From positions 1 to 19,117 of the forward strand of contig JBJDZM010000001.1 in the NCBI GenBank assembly GCA_051867975.1: a stretch of 19,117 nucleotides of DNA, given 5' to 3'. This stretch comes from SVTX01 sp051867975. Its GTDB lineage: Bacteria > Bacillota > Clostridia > Oscillospirales > CAG-272. Under the pieces are notes generated by a model. That model was not told the origin of the DNA and made no database searches. It worked only from the letters and a program-made list of their open reading frames with translations. A program made the translations under genes and the position numbers. Numbering within the stretch: the stretch's first letter is position 1; each line of letters begins with the position of its first letter. Positions 6,720-13,993 of the stretch are shown here, one piece after another.

Positions 6720-7598
6720 TTACAGCACCTCTTCGGGTTTAAATGTGTATTTTGTGTTGCAGAAGCGACACTGAATTTCAAGTTTTTCGGGCTTGCCTTC
6801 TGCAATCTGTTCATCAAAAAGCTTTCTGAGTTCATCGGGGGCTAAAGATTTCAATGCCTTTTCCATTCGTTCTCTGGAGCAGGTGCAGAGATAATCGACG
6901 TCTATTTCATCAAAAAGATCATACTCTATTCCCTGCATTGCAAGAGCCATTATTTCTTCGTTCGACATTCCCTTTTCAAATAGTCTTGAAATATTAGAAA
7001 GAAGTGGAATATTTCTCTCGATTGCTGATATTGTATCGTCGTCCGCAAAGGGCAATAATTGAATGATTATTCCTCCTGCGGCTTTGCAAGAGAGGTCGGT
7101 ATCAACAAGAACTCCAAGCGCGCAAACAGTAGGCACCTGCTCGCTTTGCGCGTAATAGGCGGTTATATCCTCCGCAATCTCACCCGAAACGAGTTCAATG
7201 GATCCGTTATAAGGATCTCCCTCGCCCATGTCTTTGATGATGTTCAAAAATCCTTTACCGACCGCTCCGCTTACATCGAGTTTCCCGTTATGCTTGAGCG
7301 GAATTTCAACATTGGGATTTTGAATATATCCCCTGACATTTCCAATGTAATCTCCCACAGCCAACACTCTTCCGGCGGGTCCGTCACCGTTTAATGATAC
7401 AGTGATGGTATCCTCTCGGTCGCCGAGCATGCAACCCATCATTGATGTGACGGTTAATAGCCTTCCGAGAGTTGCGGTCGCTGTTGCCGATGTATTGTGA
7501 TATTTTATTGCTTTATTAACGATTTCCGTTGAATTAATAACATGAATTCTCGCGCTTCCATCCTTTGTCATGGCGCGAAGTATTTTTGATCGTGACAT
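6720..7598 (-). CDS. hslO: Hsp33 redox-regulated holdase chaperone
   Basis: 292 residues, normal length for Hsp33. A cytoplasmic chaperone switched on by oxidation: its four C-terminal cysteines bind zinc when reduced and form disulfides under oxidative and heat stress, exposing a substrate-binding surface. The cysteines are present as CTC (238 and 240) and CRFC (277 and 280), the expected CxC and CxxC spaced by about 36 residues. The N-terminal domain has the family pattern GRLLTVTSMMG, followed by DGPAGRVLAV and GKGFLNIIKDMGEGDPYNGS-like segments. The ATG at 7598 has a CGGAGA site just upstream. It follows the methyltransferase gene by 18 bases and ends at the bidirectional terminator, so it is the last gene of the yerC operon. 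A fully redox-competent protein is expected, which suits an anaerobe facing oxygen shock. Confidence 0.97.
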   Translation of the reverse strand: MSRSKILRAMTKDGSARIHVINSTEIVNKAIKYHNTSATATATLGRLLTVTSMMGCMLGDREDTITVSLNGDGPAGRVLAVGDYIGNVRGYIQNPNVEIPLKHNGKLDVSGAVGKGFLNIIKDMGEGDPYNGSIELVSGEIAEDITAYYAQSEQVPTVCALGVLVDTDLSCKAAGGIIIQLLPFADDDTISAIERNIPLLSNISRLFEKGMSNEEIMALAMQGIEYDLFDEIDVDYLCTCSRERMEKALKSLAPDELRKLFDEQIAEGKPEKLEIQCRFCNTKYTFKPEEVL

Positions 7599-7616
7599 TT
7601 TTTCTCCGTTTGTTTT

Positions 7617-8390
7617 TTATTTTTTTGCCTGTGCTACTATATACCAGCGTTCACAGGTATCACCGGGAGCCGAAAAATCATAGTCGGCATAAAATCCAAG
7701 CACCTCAAAACCGCACAACTCAAGGGCGTTCGTAAGCTCAGATTTTGTATAACATTTTTCGGTCTGTTCTTCGTCATCTCTTTCGTATTTTCCGTCGTCC
7801 GATTGCGTAAAGACCGAGAGATAAAAATTGCAGATTCCCGTAGTTTTGTCATACTCGTTCTGCCATCCGCAAAAAGCAGTAGCACCGTTTGAGTCGACGT
7901 CTTCAAAAATATAATGATTGTTGCCGTATATATTCTCAAATTTGTACGGAGTATTCACATCGAAAATAAACAGTCCGTCGGGATCGAGGTAATTGTGCGC
8001 ACAGGAAAAGCATTTTTGCAAATCGAATGTGCTTGTAAGATAGTTTACACTGTCCAAACAACAGCATATTGCTCCGACAGTTCCGTACAATTCGAAATTA
8101 CGCATATCCTGCTTAATAAACAGTATATCGCTTATGTTGTTATCGTATGCTTTGTCGCACGCTTGGAGCAACATTTCTTCGCTCATGTCGGCACCTATCA
8201 TATCGTACCCGCGCTTGTGAAGCTCGAATGTCATTTTACCGGTTCCGCATGCCAAGTCAAGGATAAGTGACGGTTTGTTTTTGAGAAATTTATCAAAGCA
8301 TTTTTCTATAAAATCTGCCCAGGCGGAATAGTCAATGTCGGAATTTATGTTATCGTAAACCGACGCAATCGCTTCATAACTCAAACTCAT
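7617..8390 (-). CDS. Class I SAM-dependent methyltransferase
   Basis: 257 residues from the ATG at 8390; an in-frame TTG at 8399 is less likely. It is a Rossmann-fold methyltransferase with motif I as LILDLACGTGKM (42-53), the acidic end of strand 2 as IGADMS (about 65-70) and a post-motif aromatic-rich region. The N-terminal SYEAIASVYDNINSDIDY resembles the Methyltransf_11/25-type family found across Clostridia, often annotated only as class I SAM-dependent methyltransferase. The substrate cannot be read from the sequence. Cysteine content is high (for example CCC at about residues 112-114). No clear ribosome binding site precedes the start, and it lies 15 bases after the yerC stop, so translation may be coupled to yerC. 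Confidence 0.9.
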   Translation of the reverse strand: MSLSYEAIASVYDNINSDIDYSAWADFIEKCFDKFLKNKPSLILDLACGTGKMTFELHKRGYDMIGADMSEEMLLQACDKAYDNNISDILFIKQDMRNFELYGTVGAICCCLDSVNYLTSTFDLQKCFSCAHNYLDPDGLFIFDVNTPYKFENIYGNNHYIFEDVDSNGATAFCGWQNEYDKTTGICNFYLSVFTQSDDGKYERDDEEQTEKCYTKSELTNALELCGFEVLGFYADYDFSAPGDTCERWYIVAQAKK

Positions 8391-8405
8391 ATTATACAAA
8401 TTGCA

Positions 8406-8705
8406 TCAATGCTTTTTTTCTTCGATTTCAAGCTTTTTAAGTACGTTAAGATATCCGCTGCTTCCGTATTTAAGACAATGGTTAACTCTGCTTATGGTAG
8501 CGGTACTGAGTCCGGTTTTTGCCGCAATTTCGGAATACACTATTCCGTCGGAAAGCATTTTTGCAGCTTTCAGCCTTCTTGACATCTCAAAGAGCTCGGA
8601 TTTTGTACAGATATCCTCAAAAAAACTTTTACAATCTTCAATATTTTCAAGTGAAACAATGCTTTTGTAAAGAAATTCAATGTTTTCGTTGCTGTCGTTC
8701 TTCAT
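8406..8705 (-). CDS. yerC: YerC/YecD family TrpR-related DNA-binding protein
   Basis: 99 residues from the ATG at 8705, which has an AGGGAG site upstream; an in-frame TTG at 8738 is less likely. It matches the YerC/YecD family, relatives of the tryptophan repressor found in Firmicutes. The core KSELFEMSRRLKAAKML (36-52), then YSEIAAKTGLSTATISRVN (57-75), is a TrpR-like helix-turn-helix with the typical STATISRV recognition helix, followed by a basic Lys/Glu-rich tail. Binding sites and ligand are not established for the family as far as I know. It is the first gene of the minus-strand unit with the methyltransferase and hslO, and a dyad at its own promoter makes self-control possible (inference). 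Confidence 0.93.
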   Translation of the reverse strand: MKNDSNENIEFLYKSIVSLENIEDCKSFFEDICTKSELFEMSRRLKAAKMLSDGIVYSEIAAKTGLSTATISRVNHCLKYGSSGYLNVLKKLEIEEKKH

Positions 8706-8781
8706 AAATCTCCCTTGTCCGCTTGAGGCGGTTTTCAAAATAAATATTTAGAGTGACACTGCATCAAACTATGCTGTATAC

Positions 8782-8810
8782 ATTTTACCACTTTATGACA
8801 CTAAAGTAAA
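8782..8810 (-). promoter_or_regulatory. Candidate sigma-A promoter for the yerC unit
   Basis: Minus-strand TTTACT (8805-8810) and TAAAAT (8782-8787) with a 17-base spacer, about 77 bases upstream of the yerC start. Matches to consensus are 4 and 5 of 6. It overlaps the dyad at 8790-8807. Confidence 0.45.
8790..8807. promoter_or_regulatory. Possible operator: ACTTTA-N6-TAAAGT dyad
   Basis: A perfect 6+6 inverted repeat with a 6-base spacer (ACTTTA, TGACAC, TAAAGT) covers the spacer and part of the -35 box of the candidate yerC promoter. The heptamer TGACACT at 8796-8802 recurs at 8754-8760, 42 bases away or about four helical turns. Size and position suit a repressor site; YerC or the XRE regulator are the nearest candidates, without direct evidence. 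Confidence 0.35.
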
Positions 8811-8918
8811 TAGATTTTGTAAAAAAATTTTTCCAACCCGATTAATTTTAATACCACTCGCAATTATTTAGCGGTGCTTTGTATCTTAAACAAGATGTTG
8901 ATTTTCATAAATTAAATA

Positions 8919-8947
8919 TTGACATTATGCGGATAATATTATATAAT
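8919..8947 (+). promoter_or_regulatory. Consensus sigma-A promoter for the XRE-tsaE-tsaB-rpiB-ispDF unit
   Basis: TTGACA (8919-8924), a 17-base spacer, then TATAAT (8942-8947): both boxes match consensus exactly. Transcription would start near 8954, about 40 bases before the chosen start at 8994. It lies in the 288-base divergent region between yerC and the XRE gene, which otherwise holds only AT-rich sequence and the yerC control elements. Confidence 0.85.
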
Positions 8948-8993
8948 ATAATTAGTTTGAAATATGATGATGTCGGATGAAAGGATATTGTTC

Positions 8994-10100
8994 ATGACAG
9001 ATATAAAAATTGGTAAAAAGATACGACTTTTAAGAAAGAATAACGATGTGACACAGGACAAGCTTGCCGCCTACCTCGGCGTAACTCCTCAGGCTGTGTC
9101 TCGTTGGGAATCCGAGATATGCTATCCCGATATAGAAACTCTTCCGCAGATAGCGGACTTTTTCGGTGTTGGTATGGATGAGCTTCTCTGCTACGATAGC
9201 GTTCAGAAGGAATCCAAGATTCGGGAATACATGAAAAACGCCGAGACACTATACGAAAATGAGAAACTCGGAGAATGTCTCGCGCTTCTCCGTGAGGCAT
9301 ATGCGGAAATTCCCTCTTCATTTGAAATTCAGCTTGAGCTTGCGAAAATACTTTCTGCCATCTCTGCTGAGGGTAATATCAGAAAAAATGACCTCATGGA
9401 AGCAATATCTCTATGCAATCACATTCTTGATTACTGTACCGATGATACACTTCGGGATGAAACGAAAAAGACAATGTGCGACATATATTCTCATCAACTT
9501 GATAACACACAGCAGGCACTTGAAATTGCCGAAAAGCTCCATAGCATGAGTTACAGCAAAGAGCTTGTGAAAGCAACGGTTCTTACGGGAAATGTTGCAT
9601 TCAATCAGGCTCAGCTCAATATTATTGAATTTGCCGATAATCTCTGGTGGCACATATATAATATTGCCTGTGTTCCTGACATCTCCGAAGACAGGTATAC
9701 TATCGATCAGAAGATTGAGATCATGCAGAGGGGCATTGCAATATTTGAAATAGTATTTGACGGTAATTATCTCTATTTCAACGACAGACTTGCCAATTCA
9801 TACCGCCAGCTTGCCATGCTTTATCTTGCAAAAGGAGATAAGGAATCAGCACTTCTCTGCGTCGAGAGAATGGCGGAGCATGCGATAGCATTTGATTCTC
9901 TCCCCCGGAAAAGTACATATAATTCAGTGCTTATTAATACCATTGAGTTTGTCAATGAAAAAAACGATGATAATCAAACTCCCACTCTCTGTGAAAAGCT
10001 CCTCAGAGGAGGATTTTCAAACCGTATCTGGTCTTCTGTCAGAAACCATGAAAGATTTGTCAAAGCAGTTGCTTCAATGACGAAGACACAAGAGGAATAA
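8994..10100 (+). CDS. XRE-family regulator with C-terminal TPR-like helices
   Basis: 368 residues. The N-terminal Cro/CI-type helix-turn-helix spans about 5-62, with QDKLAAYLGV and the recognition helix TPQAVSRWE (31-39), and IADFFGVGMDELL closing the domain. The remaining 300 residues are alpha-helical with repeated patterns such as ECLALLREAYAEIP and LAMLYLAKGDKESAL, consistent with tetratricopeptide-type repeats, as in regulators that sense peptides or partner proteins. The ATG at 8994 is preferred over 8964 and 8970 because AAGGA precedes it by 8 bases and the HTH starts right after it. It is followed by tsaE after only 3 bases, and the tsaE ribosome binding site lies inside its last codons. 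No small signal-peptide gene was seen next to it. Targets are unknown; autoregulation of its very strong promoter is plausible. Confidence 0.9.
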   Translation: MTDIKIGKKIRLLRKNNDVTQDKLAAYLGVTPQAVSRWESEICYPDIETLPQIADFFGVGMDELLCYDSVQKESKIREYMKNAETLYENEKLGECLALLREAYAEIPSSFEIQLELAKILSAISAEGNIRKNDLMEAISLCNHILDYCTDDTLRDETKKTMCDIYSHQLDNTQQALEIAEKLHSMSYSKELVKATVLTGNVAFNQAQLNIIEFADNLWWHIYNIACVPDISEDRYTIDQKIEIMQRGIAIFEIVFDGNYLYFNDRLANSYRQLAMLYLAKGDKESALLCVERMAEHAIAFDSLPRKSTYNSVLINTIEFVNEKNDDNQTPTLCEKLLRGGFSNRIWSSVRNHERFVKAVASMTKTQEE

Positions 10101-10103
10101 AAA

Positions 10104-10565
10104 ATGGATTTTCCTTTTGAGATAAAAACTGACTCGGTTGAGCGTACAGAGGAACTCGGAAATATGCTTTCGACTTTGATTTCCAGTGATGATGAACTTC
10201 CTCGGTTTGTTGCAATGTATGGCGACCTCGGAGTTGGTAAAACGGCGTTTGTGAGGGGATTTTGCAAGAATCTCTGTCCGAATTCAACCGTAAAATCGCC
10301 GACCTTTGCGCTTGTAAATGAATATAAGTGTGTACCGAATACACAGAACATAAAAAAGGTCTGTCATTTTGATATGTACAGGGTGACTGATGAGGATGAC
10401 CTGTACTCGATTGGATACGACGATTATCTGAGAGACGATTATTTGTGCATAGCCGAATGGTGTGAGCTTATTCCATATGCTTTGCCCGATGAAAGAATAG
10501 AAGTCAAAATAGAAAAAACAGATTTAGTGAACGAAAGAAAGATAACAATAAAGCTTGTATTATGA
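10104..10565 (+). CDS. tsaE: tRNA threonylcarbamoyladenosine biosynthesis ATPase TsaE
   Basis: 153 residues, normal length. A small P-loop ATPase that works with TsaB and TsaD to place threonylcarbamoyl on A37 of ANN-decoding tRNAs. Walker A is GDLGVGKT (40-47). VKSPTFALVNEY (63-74), HFDMYRV (88-94) and IAEWCELI (about 116-123) are family signatures. The GAGGA ribosome binding site lies at the end of the XRE gene, 3 bases from this start. Its stop overlaps the tsaB start. The TsaE-TsaB pair is a common Firmicute arrangement; TsaD and TsaC are not in this window. Confidence 0.97.
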   Translation: MDFPFEIKTDSVERTEELGNMLSTLISSDDELPRFVAMYGDLGVGKTAFVRGFCKNLCPNSTVKSPTFALVNEYKCVPNTQNIKKVCHFDMYRVTDEDDLYSIGYDDYLRDDYLCIAEWCELIPYALPDERIEVKIEKTDLVNERKITIKLVL

Positions 10566-11281
10566 TGAAAGAAGAAATAAGGATTCTCGCGCTTGACAGC
10601 ACCGCAGAGGTTTCAACCGTTGCAGTGTGTAAGGGAGAAAAACTCTTATCGGAAATAACGATAAATACAGGAAATACGCACTCTCAAACCTTACTTCCCG
10701 CGGTTGAGCAAGCGCTTAAGATGGCGGAGATAACCGTTAATGATATTGATGTATTTGCTTGCAGTACGGGTCCCGGCTCATTTACGGGAGTCAGAATCGG
10801 TGTTGCAACGATAAAAGGAATTGCTTACGGAAAGAATAAGACTTGCATATCGGTCTCAACACTTGAAGCACTCGCTTATAATCTTTTAGGACTTGACGGA
10901 GTAATTTGCCCCGTTATGAATGCGAGACGTTCTCAGGTATATAATGCACTCTTTGAGTGCAACGGCGCAAAACTTACGCGTATTTGCCCCGACAGAGCTA
11001 TTTCCATATCTGAACTTGATGATGAGTTATCACAAAGCGAAAGCCCGATATATCTCTGCGGAGACGGATATGATATAACTCAAAAGGGCTTTGAAAAGAC
11101 GAAAATTCGCCTTGTTCCCGTGAGATTCAGATATCAGAGTGCTTACAGTGTTGCGCAGATTGCACTTAAAAAATATGAGAATAACGAACAGTTGACCGAT
11201 GCCGAGTTAGCTCCGATTTATCTCAGACCGTCACAGGCGGAAAGAGAAAGACAGGCAAAACTTGAAGGCAAAAATGTTTGA
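10562..11281 (+). CDS. tsaB: tRNA threonylcarbamoyladenosine biosynthesis protein TsaB
   Basis: 239 residues, usual length for TsaB. An ASKHA-fold, non-catalytic partner that dimerises with TsaD in the t6A synthesis complex. ILALDSTAEVSTVAV (8-22) is the first phosphate-type loop, and STGPGSFTGVRIG (68-80) is the strongly conserved TsaB signature. The metal-binding histidines of TsaD are absent, as expected for TsaB. The sequence offers ATG at 10562 or 10565; the first overlaps the tsaE stop by 4 bases. No clear ribosome binding site is seen, so coupling to tsaE is likely. The C-terminal tail is basic (QAERERQAKLEGK). rpiB starts 13 bases after the stop; the acetyltransferase rimI, often found next to tsaB, is missing here. 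Confidence 0.97.
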   Translation: MMKEEIRILALDSTAEVSTVAVCKGEKLLSEITINTGNTHSQTLLPAVEQALKMAEITVNDIDVFACSTGPGSFTGVRIGVATIKGIAYGKNKTCISVSTLEALAYNLLGLDGVICPVMNARRSQVYNALFECNGAKLTRICPDRAISISELDDELSQSESPIYLCGDGYDITQKGFEKTKIRLVPVRFRYQSAYSVAQIALKKYENNEQLTDAELAPIYLRPSQAERERQAKLEGKNV

Positions 11282-11294
11282 GAGGTATATTAAC

Positions 11295-11744
11295 ATGAAT
11301 AAAATAATCATAGGTTGCGACCACGGCGGTTTGGAACTTAAAAATGCAATAATCAAACATTTGAATGACAGAAATATTGAAACCGTCGACGTCGGCACAT
11401 ACACGAGCGAGTCCTGTAACTATCCCGACTATGCAAAGGCGCTTTGCAAAAGAATACAAAGCGGCGAGTTTGAGCGAGGAATCCTCGTGTGCGGCACGGG
11501 AATCGGTATGTCCATTGCCGCGAACAAGCACAAAGGAATTCGCGCGGCGTGTTGCTCGGACACGTTCTCCGCAAGAATGACAAGGATGCACAATGACGCA
11601 AATGTTCTCTGCTTAGGCGGGCGAGTTGTCGGTGCGGGACTTGCGTGCGATATGGTGGATTTATTCGTTGACACGGATTTTCAGGGCGGAAGACACACGC
11701 AAAGAGTTGAGATGCTTTCGCAAATCGAGAAGGAAAATATATAA
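11295..11744 (+). CDS. rpiB: Ribose 5-phosphate isomerase B
   Basis: 149 residues, usual for RpiB/LacAB-type isomerases. Interconverts ribulose 5-phosphate and ribose 5-phosphate in the pentose phosphate pathway. CDHGG (8-12) binds the phosphate end, the catalytic base is Cys66 in VCGTGIGMSIAANK, and RMHNDANVLCLGGR (97 onwards, with His99) completes the active site, all as in characterised RpiB. The ATG at 11295 is chosen over 11262 because AGAGG lies 9 bases upstream and the family begins with this MNKIIIGCDHGG. It sits between tsaB and ispD in one apparent transcript. Its product ribose 5-phosphate is the substrate of the PRPP synthetase encoded at the left of the window. Confidence 0.97.
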   Translation: MNKIIIGCDHGGLELKNAIIKHLNDRNIETVDVGTYTSESCNYPDYAKALCKRIQSGEFERGILVCGTGIGMSIAANKHKGIRAACCSDTFSARMTRMHNDANVLCLGGRVVGAGLACDMVDLFVDTDFQGGRHTQRVEMLSQIEKENI

Positions 11745-11764
11745 TAATTGTTGAGGTGAAAAAA

Positions 11765-12559
11765 ATGGCAGAGAGAAATGACGTTCCGCATAAGATAGCA
11801 GAGGTTATAAGAGCGGCGGCAGGCAAAAAAGAGAAAAAATATTTTACGTCAGCAATTATTCTTGCGGCAGGCTCGTCCACGCGAATGAACGGCGAGAGCA
11901 AGCAGTTTATCTGCCTTGACGGTATTCCGATCGTTGCAAGAACAGTCCTTGAGTTTGAAAAATCCCCTTGCATTGATGAGATTATCATAGTCGCAAAGAA
12001 GGAAGAAATCGACCTTTATGACGGTTTTGCCGAGAAATATTCAATCACAAAACCGCTCAAAATTGTTGAGGGCGGCGAGACGAGACAAGAGTCCGCACGG
12101 TTCGGAAGCGATGCGGTAAGCCCGAAGGCGAAATTTGTTGCGATACACGATGCGGCGAGATGTCTTATCACGCAGGATATGATATATAAGGTTTGCCACG
12201 GCGCATATCTTCATGAAGCCGCTATTCTTGCCATCAAGGCGGTCGATACCGTAAAGATAGGCGACAAAAATGCATTTATCGAGAACACACCGGAAAGAAA
12301 ACTCACATGGCAGGCGCAAACTCCGCAGGTCTTTAAGACTAACGCATTCAGGGCAGCGGCATATGTTGCGAGAGACGAAAAGATCGAGGGAACCGACGAT
12401 GCTTCCCTGCTTGAGCATATCAGAATACCCGTAAAGCTTATCGAGGGCAGCCGAGAGAACATAAAGATTACCGAGCCATGCGATATTTATTTTGCCGAGG
12501 CTGTGCTTCGCGCAAGAGCAGAGCTTGAAAAAAATGACGGTGAGGAATCGGCAAAATGA
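11765..12559 (+). CDS. ispD: 2-C-methyl-D-erythritol 4-phosphate cytidylyltransferase
   Basis: 264 residues. Third step of the MEP isoprenoid pathway: CTP plus MEP to CDP-methylerythritol. The CTP-binding motif ILAAGSSTRMNGESKQF is at 32-48, FVAIHDAAR at 124-132, and the later ASLLE and VKLIEGSRENIKIT blocks are typical. The ATG at 11765 has GAGG 8 bases upstream; a GTG at 11756 lies inside that site and is rejected. Compared with the usual 225-235 residues it carries a basic N-terminal extension of about 28 residues (MAERNDVPHKIAEVI followed by a KKEKK patch) of unknown use. The stop overlaps ispF by 4 bases, the common ispD-ispF coupling. Confidence 0.97.
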   Translation: MAERNDVPHKIAEVIRAAAGKKEKKYFTSAIILAAGSSTRMNGESKQFICLDGIPIVARTVLEFEKSPCIDEIIIVAKKEEIDLYDGFAEKYSITKPLKIVEGGETRQESARFGSDAVSPKAKFVAIHDAARCLITQDMIYKVCHGAYLHEAAILAIKAVDTVKIGDKNAFIENTPERKLTWQAQTPQVFKTNAFRAAAYVARDEKIEGTDDASLLEHIRIPVKLIEGSRENIKITEPCDIYFAEAVLRARAELEKNDGEESAK

Positions 12560-13029
12560 GAATAGGACACGGATACGATGTGCATAAGCTTGCAGAAGGC
12601 AGAAGATGTATAATCGGAGGTGTGGATATTCCTCATTCGCAGGGCCTTCTCGGTCATTCCGATGCCGACGTTCTTTTGCACGCTATCATGGATGCCGTGA
12701 TAGGTGCCATGGCTCTTGGCGATATCGGACATCTTTTTCCGGACAACGACGCCGCATACAAGGATATCGACAGTATGATACTCTGCCGCAGGGTTGCAAA
12801 GGTTATGGATGATAACGGATACAAGATAGGTAATATTGATGCCACGGTTATTGCCCAAAAGCCAAAGCTTGCCCCGTATATCTTATCAATGAGAGATAAC
12901 ATTGCAAAGGTATTCAACACGGAGATTGAAAACGTGAGTGTAAAGGCGACGACTGAGGAAAAACTCGGTTTTACGGGTGCTGAACTCGGTATTGCCGCGC
13001 ATGCGGTCTGTCTTTTGACTCAGAAATAA
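12556..13029 (+). CDS. ispF: 2-C-methyl-D-erythritol 2,4-cyclodiphosphate synthase
   Basis: 157 residues, full length. A trimeric zinc enzyme turning CDP-ME 2-phosphate into MEcPP, the fifth step of the MEP pathway. The N-terminal RIGHGYDVHKL supplies Asp8 and His10, and LGHSDADVLLHAI supplies His42, the zinc ligands. LGDIGHLFPDND and VKATTEEKLGFTG are the substrate-binding signatures. It starts inside an ATGA overlap with ispD. It ends the long plus-strand unit that begins with the XRE regulator; a modest hairpin follows 5 bases later. ispE, which acts between IspD and IspF, is not in the window. Confidence 0.98.
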   Translation: MRIGHGYDVHKLAEGRRCIIGGVDIPHSQGLLGHSDADVLLHAIMDAVIGAMALGDIGHLFPDNDAAYKDIDSMILCRRVAKVMDDNGYKIGNIDATVIAQKPKLAPYILSMRDNIAKVFNTEIENVSVKATTEEKLGFTGAELGIAAHAVCLLTQK

Positions 13030-13034
13030 AAAAT

Positions 13035-13058
13035 GCTGTTGCACTATTGCACAACAGC
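13035..13058 (+). terminator. Weak hairpin after ispF
   Basis: GCTGTTG (13035-13041) pairs with CAACAGC (13052-13058) around a 10-base loop, right after the ispF stop. The sequence after it is TATATTATC, not a T-run, so termination may be partial and rpe may be reached by read-through. The 190-base ispF-rpe gap holds nothing else firm except the element just before rpe. Confidence 0.4.
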
Positions 13059-13186
13059 TATATTATCGCTCGGAACATACCGCAAAAAGAGATACATCCC
13101 ATGCTTTAAACAAATAAAAAGGCTGTTCCTAAGCGTTGCCTTATATTATATGATATGACATTCTTCAACAAATTTCTACAAGAGAA

Positions 13187-13216
13187 AAGGAAAGATTATT
13201 TCCTTGGAAAGGAAAG
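13187..13216 (+). promoter_or_regulatory. Duplicated Shine-Dalgarno with alternative pairing upstream of rpe
   Basis: AAGGAAA occurs at 13187-13193 and again at 13209-13215, where it forms the rpe ribosome binding site. Between them TTTCCTT (13199-13205) is complementary to both. It can pair with the upstream copy (7 pairs, 5-base loop), leaving the ribosome site free, or with the downstream copy (7 pairs, 3-base loop GGA), hiding it. The pairs are mostly A-U, so a role is uncertain. Confidence 0.4.
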
Positions 13217-13219
13217 AAT

Positions 13220-13882
13220 ATGATTTACGTTGCCCCTTCTCTGCTTGCTGCTGACTACTCATGTCTCGGCACCGAGATAAAAAAAGTTGAACAGGCAGGT
13301 GCGCAGTATCTTCATCTTGATATAATGGACGGAGCATTTGTTCCTAACATTTCATTCGGTCCGGAACTGATTTCGTCTATAAGAAAATGCACGAACATGA
13401 TTTTCGACGTGCATTTGATGATAAAACGCCCCGAGAGATACATAGACCGTTTTGTAAAAGCCGGAGCGGATATAATCACGGTGCATTATGAGGCGTGTGA
13501 AAATCCCATGTCGGTGGTTCATCTCATACACTCTTATGAAATGAAAGCAGGGATTGCAATTTCTCCCAATACACCTGTCGAGCATCTTTTCCCACTTATT
13601 GAGCACATCGATATGGCACTCATAATGACGGTTGAGCCGGGATTTGGCGGTCAGTCACTCATTCCCGAGACGGTTGATAAGGTCGCAACGCTATATAAAT
13701 ACTGTTCGGAGCGCGGAATCAACCTCGATATAGAGGTCGATGGCGGAATAAACGCAGATAATGTCTCAATACTGACATCTGCAGGCGCAAATGTTATTGT
13801 TGCAGGCTCTGCAATATTTAAGGCAAAAAAGCCCAGAGCGGTCATCAACGCCATGAAATCCGGTGCGGCACAAGCTTTTTAA
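13220..13882 (+). CDS. rpe: Ribulose-phosphate 3-epimerase
   Basis: 220 residues, full length. A TIM-barrel metalloenzyme that interconverts ribulose 5-phosphate and xylulose 5-phosphate. APSLLAADY (5-13), HLDIMDGAFVPN (32-43, with metal ligands His32 and Asp34), DVHLMI (63-68, with His65), the MTVEPGFGGQ loop and the late EVDGGIN (catalytic Asp) are all present. The ATG at 13220 follows GGAAAG closely, in an unusual duplicated Shine-Dalgarno context. It is downstream of ispF on the same strand, 190 bases away, and ends at a strong terminator. The often-neighbouring rsgA and thiN genes are not here. Confidence 0.98.
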   Translation: MIYVAPSLLAADYSCLGTEIKKVEQAGAQYLHLDIMDGAFVPNISFGPELISSIRKCTNMIFDVHLMIKRPERYIDRFVKAGADIITVHYEACENPMSVVHLIHSYEMKAGIAISPNTPVEHLFPLIEHIDMALIMTVEPGFGGQSLIPETVDKVATLYKYCSERGINLDIEVDGGINADNVSILTSAGANVIVAGSAIFKAKKPRAVINAMKSGAAQAF

Positions 13883-13901
13883 TTACTACACATGCAAATA
13901 A

Positions 13902-13943
13902 CAGAGGTATTGCTTCAAACGATTCAATACCTCTGCTTTTTGT
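13902..13943. terminator. Strong bidirectional terminator between rpe and the lipoprotein gene
   Basis: CAGAGGTATTG (13902-13912) pairs perfectly with CAATACCTCTG (13925-13935), an 11-base stem with a 12-base loop. CTTTTTGTT follows on the plus strand, and on the minus strand TTATTTG follows. It separates two convergent genes. Confidence 0.9.
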
Positions 13944-13993
13944 TACTGCAAGTCAGCTGTTTTAAAATTGAAAATAACAGGCAACCCTTTTGC

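Noticed and set aside
8706..8993. A small signal-peptide gene next to the XRE/TPR regulator, as in RRNPP systems
   Set aside because: No short open frame with a ribosome site and a secretion-type N-terminus was seen here or in the 3-base gap after the regulator.
13030..13219. A tRNA or small RNA between ispF and rpe
   Set aside because: No cloverleaf, T-loop or CCA-like end; only short hairpins, one of them (AAGGC/GCCTT at 13119-13142) too weak to name.
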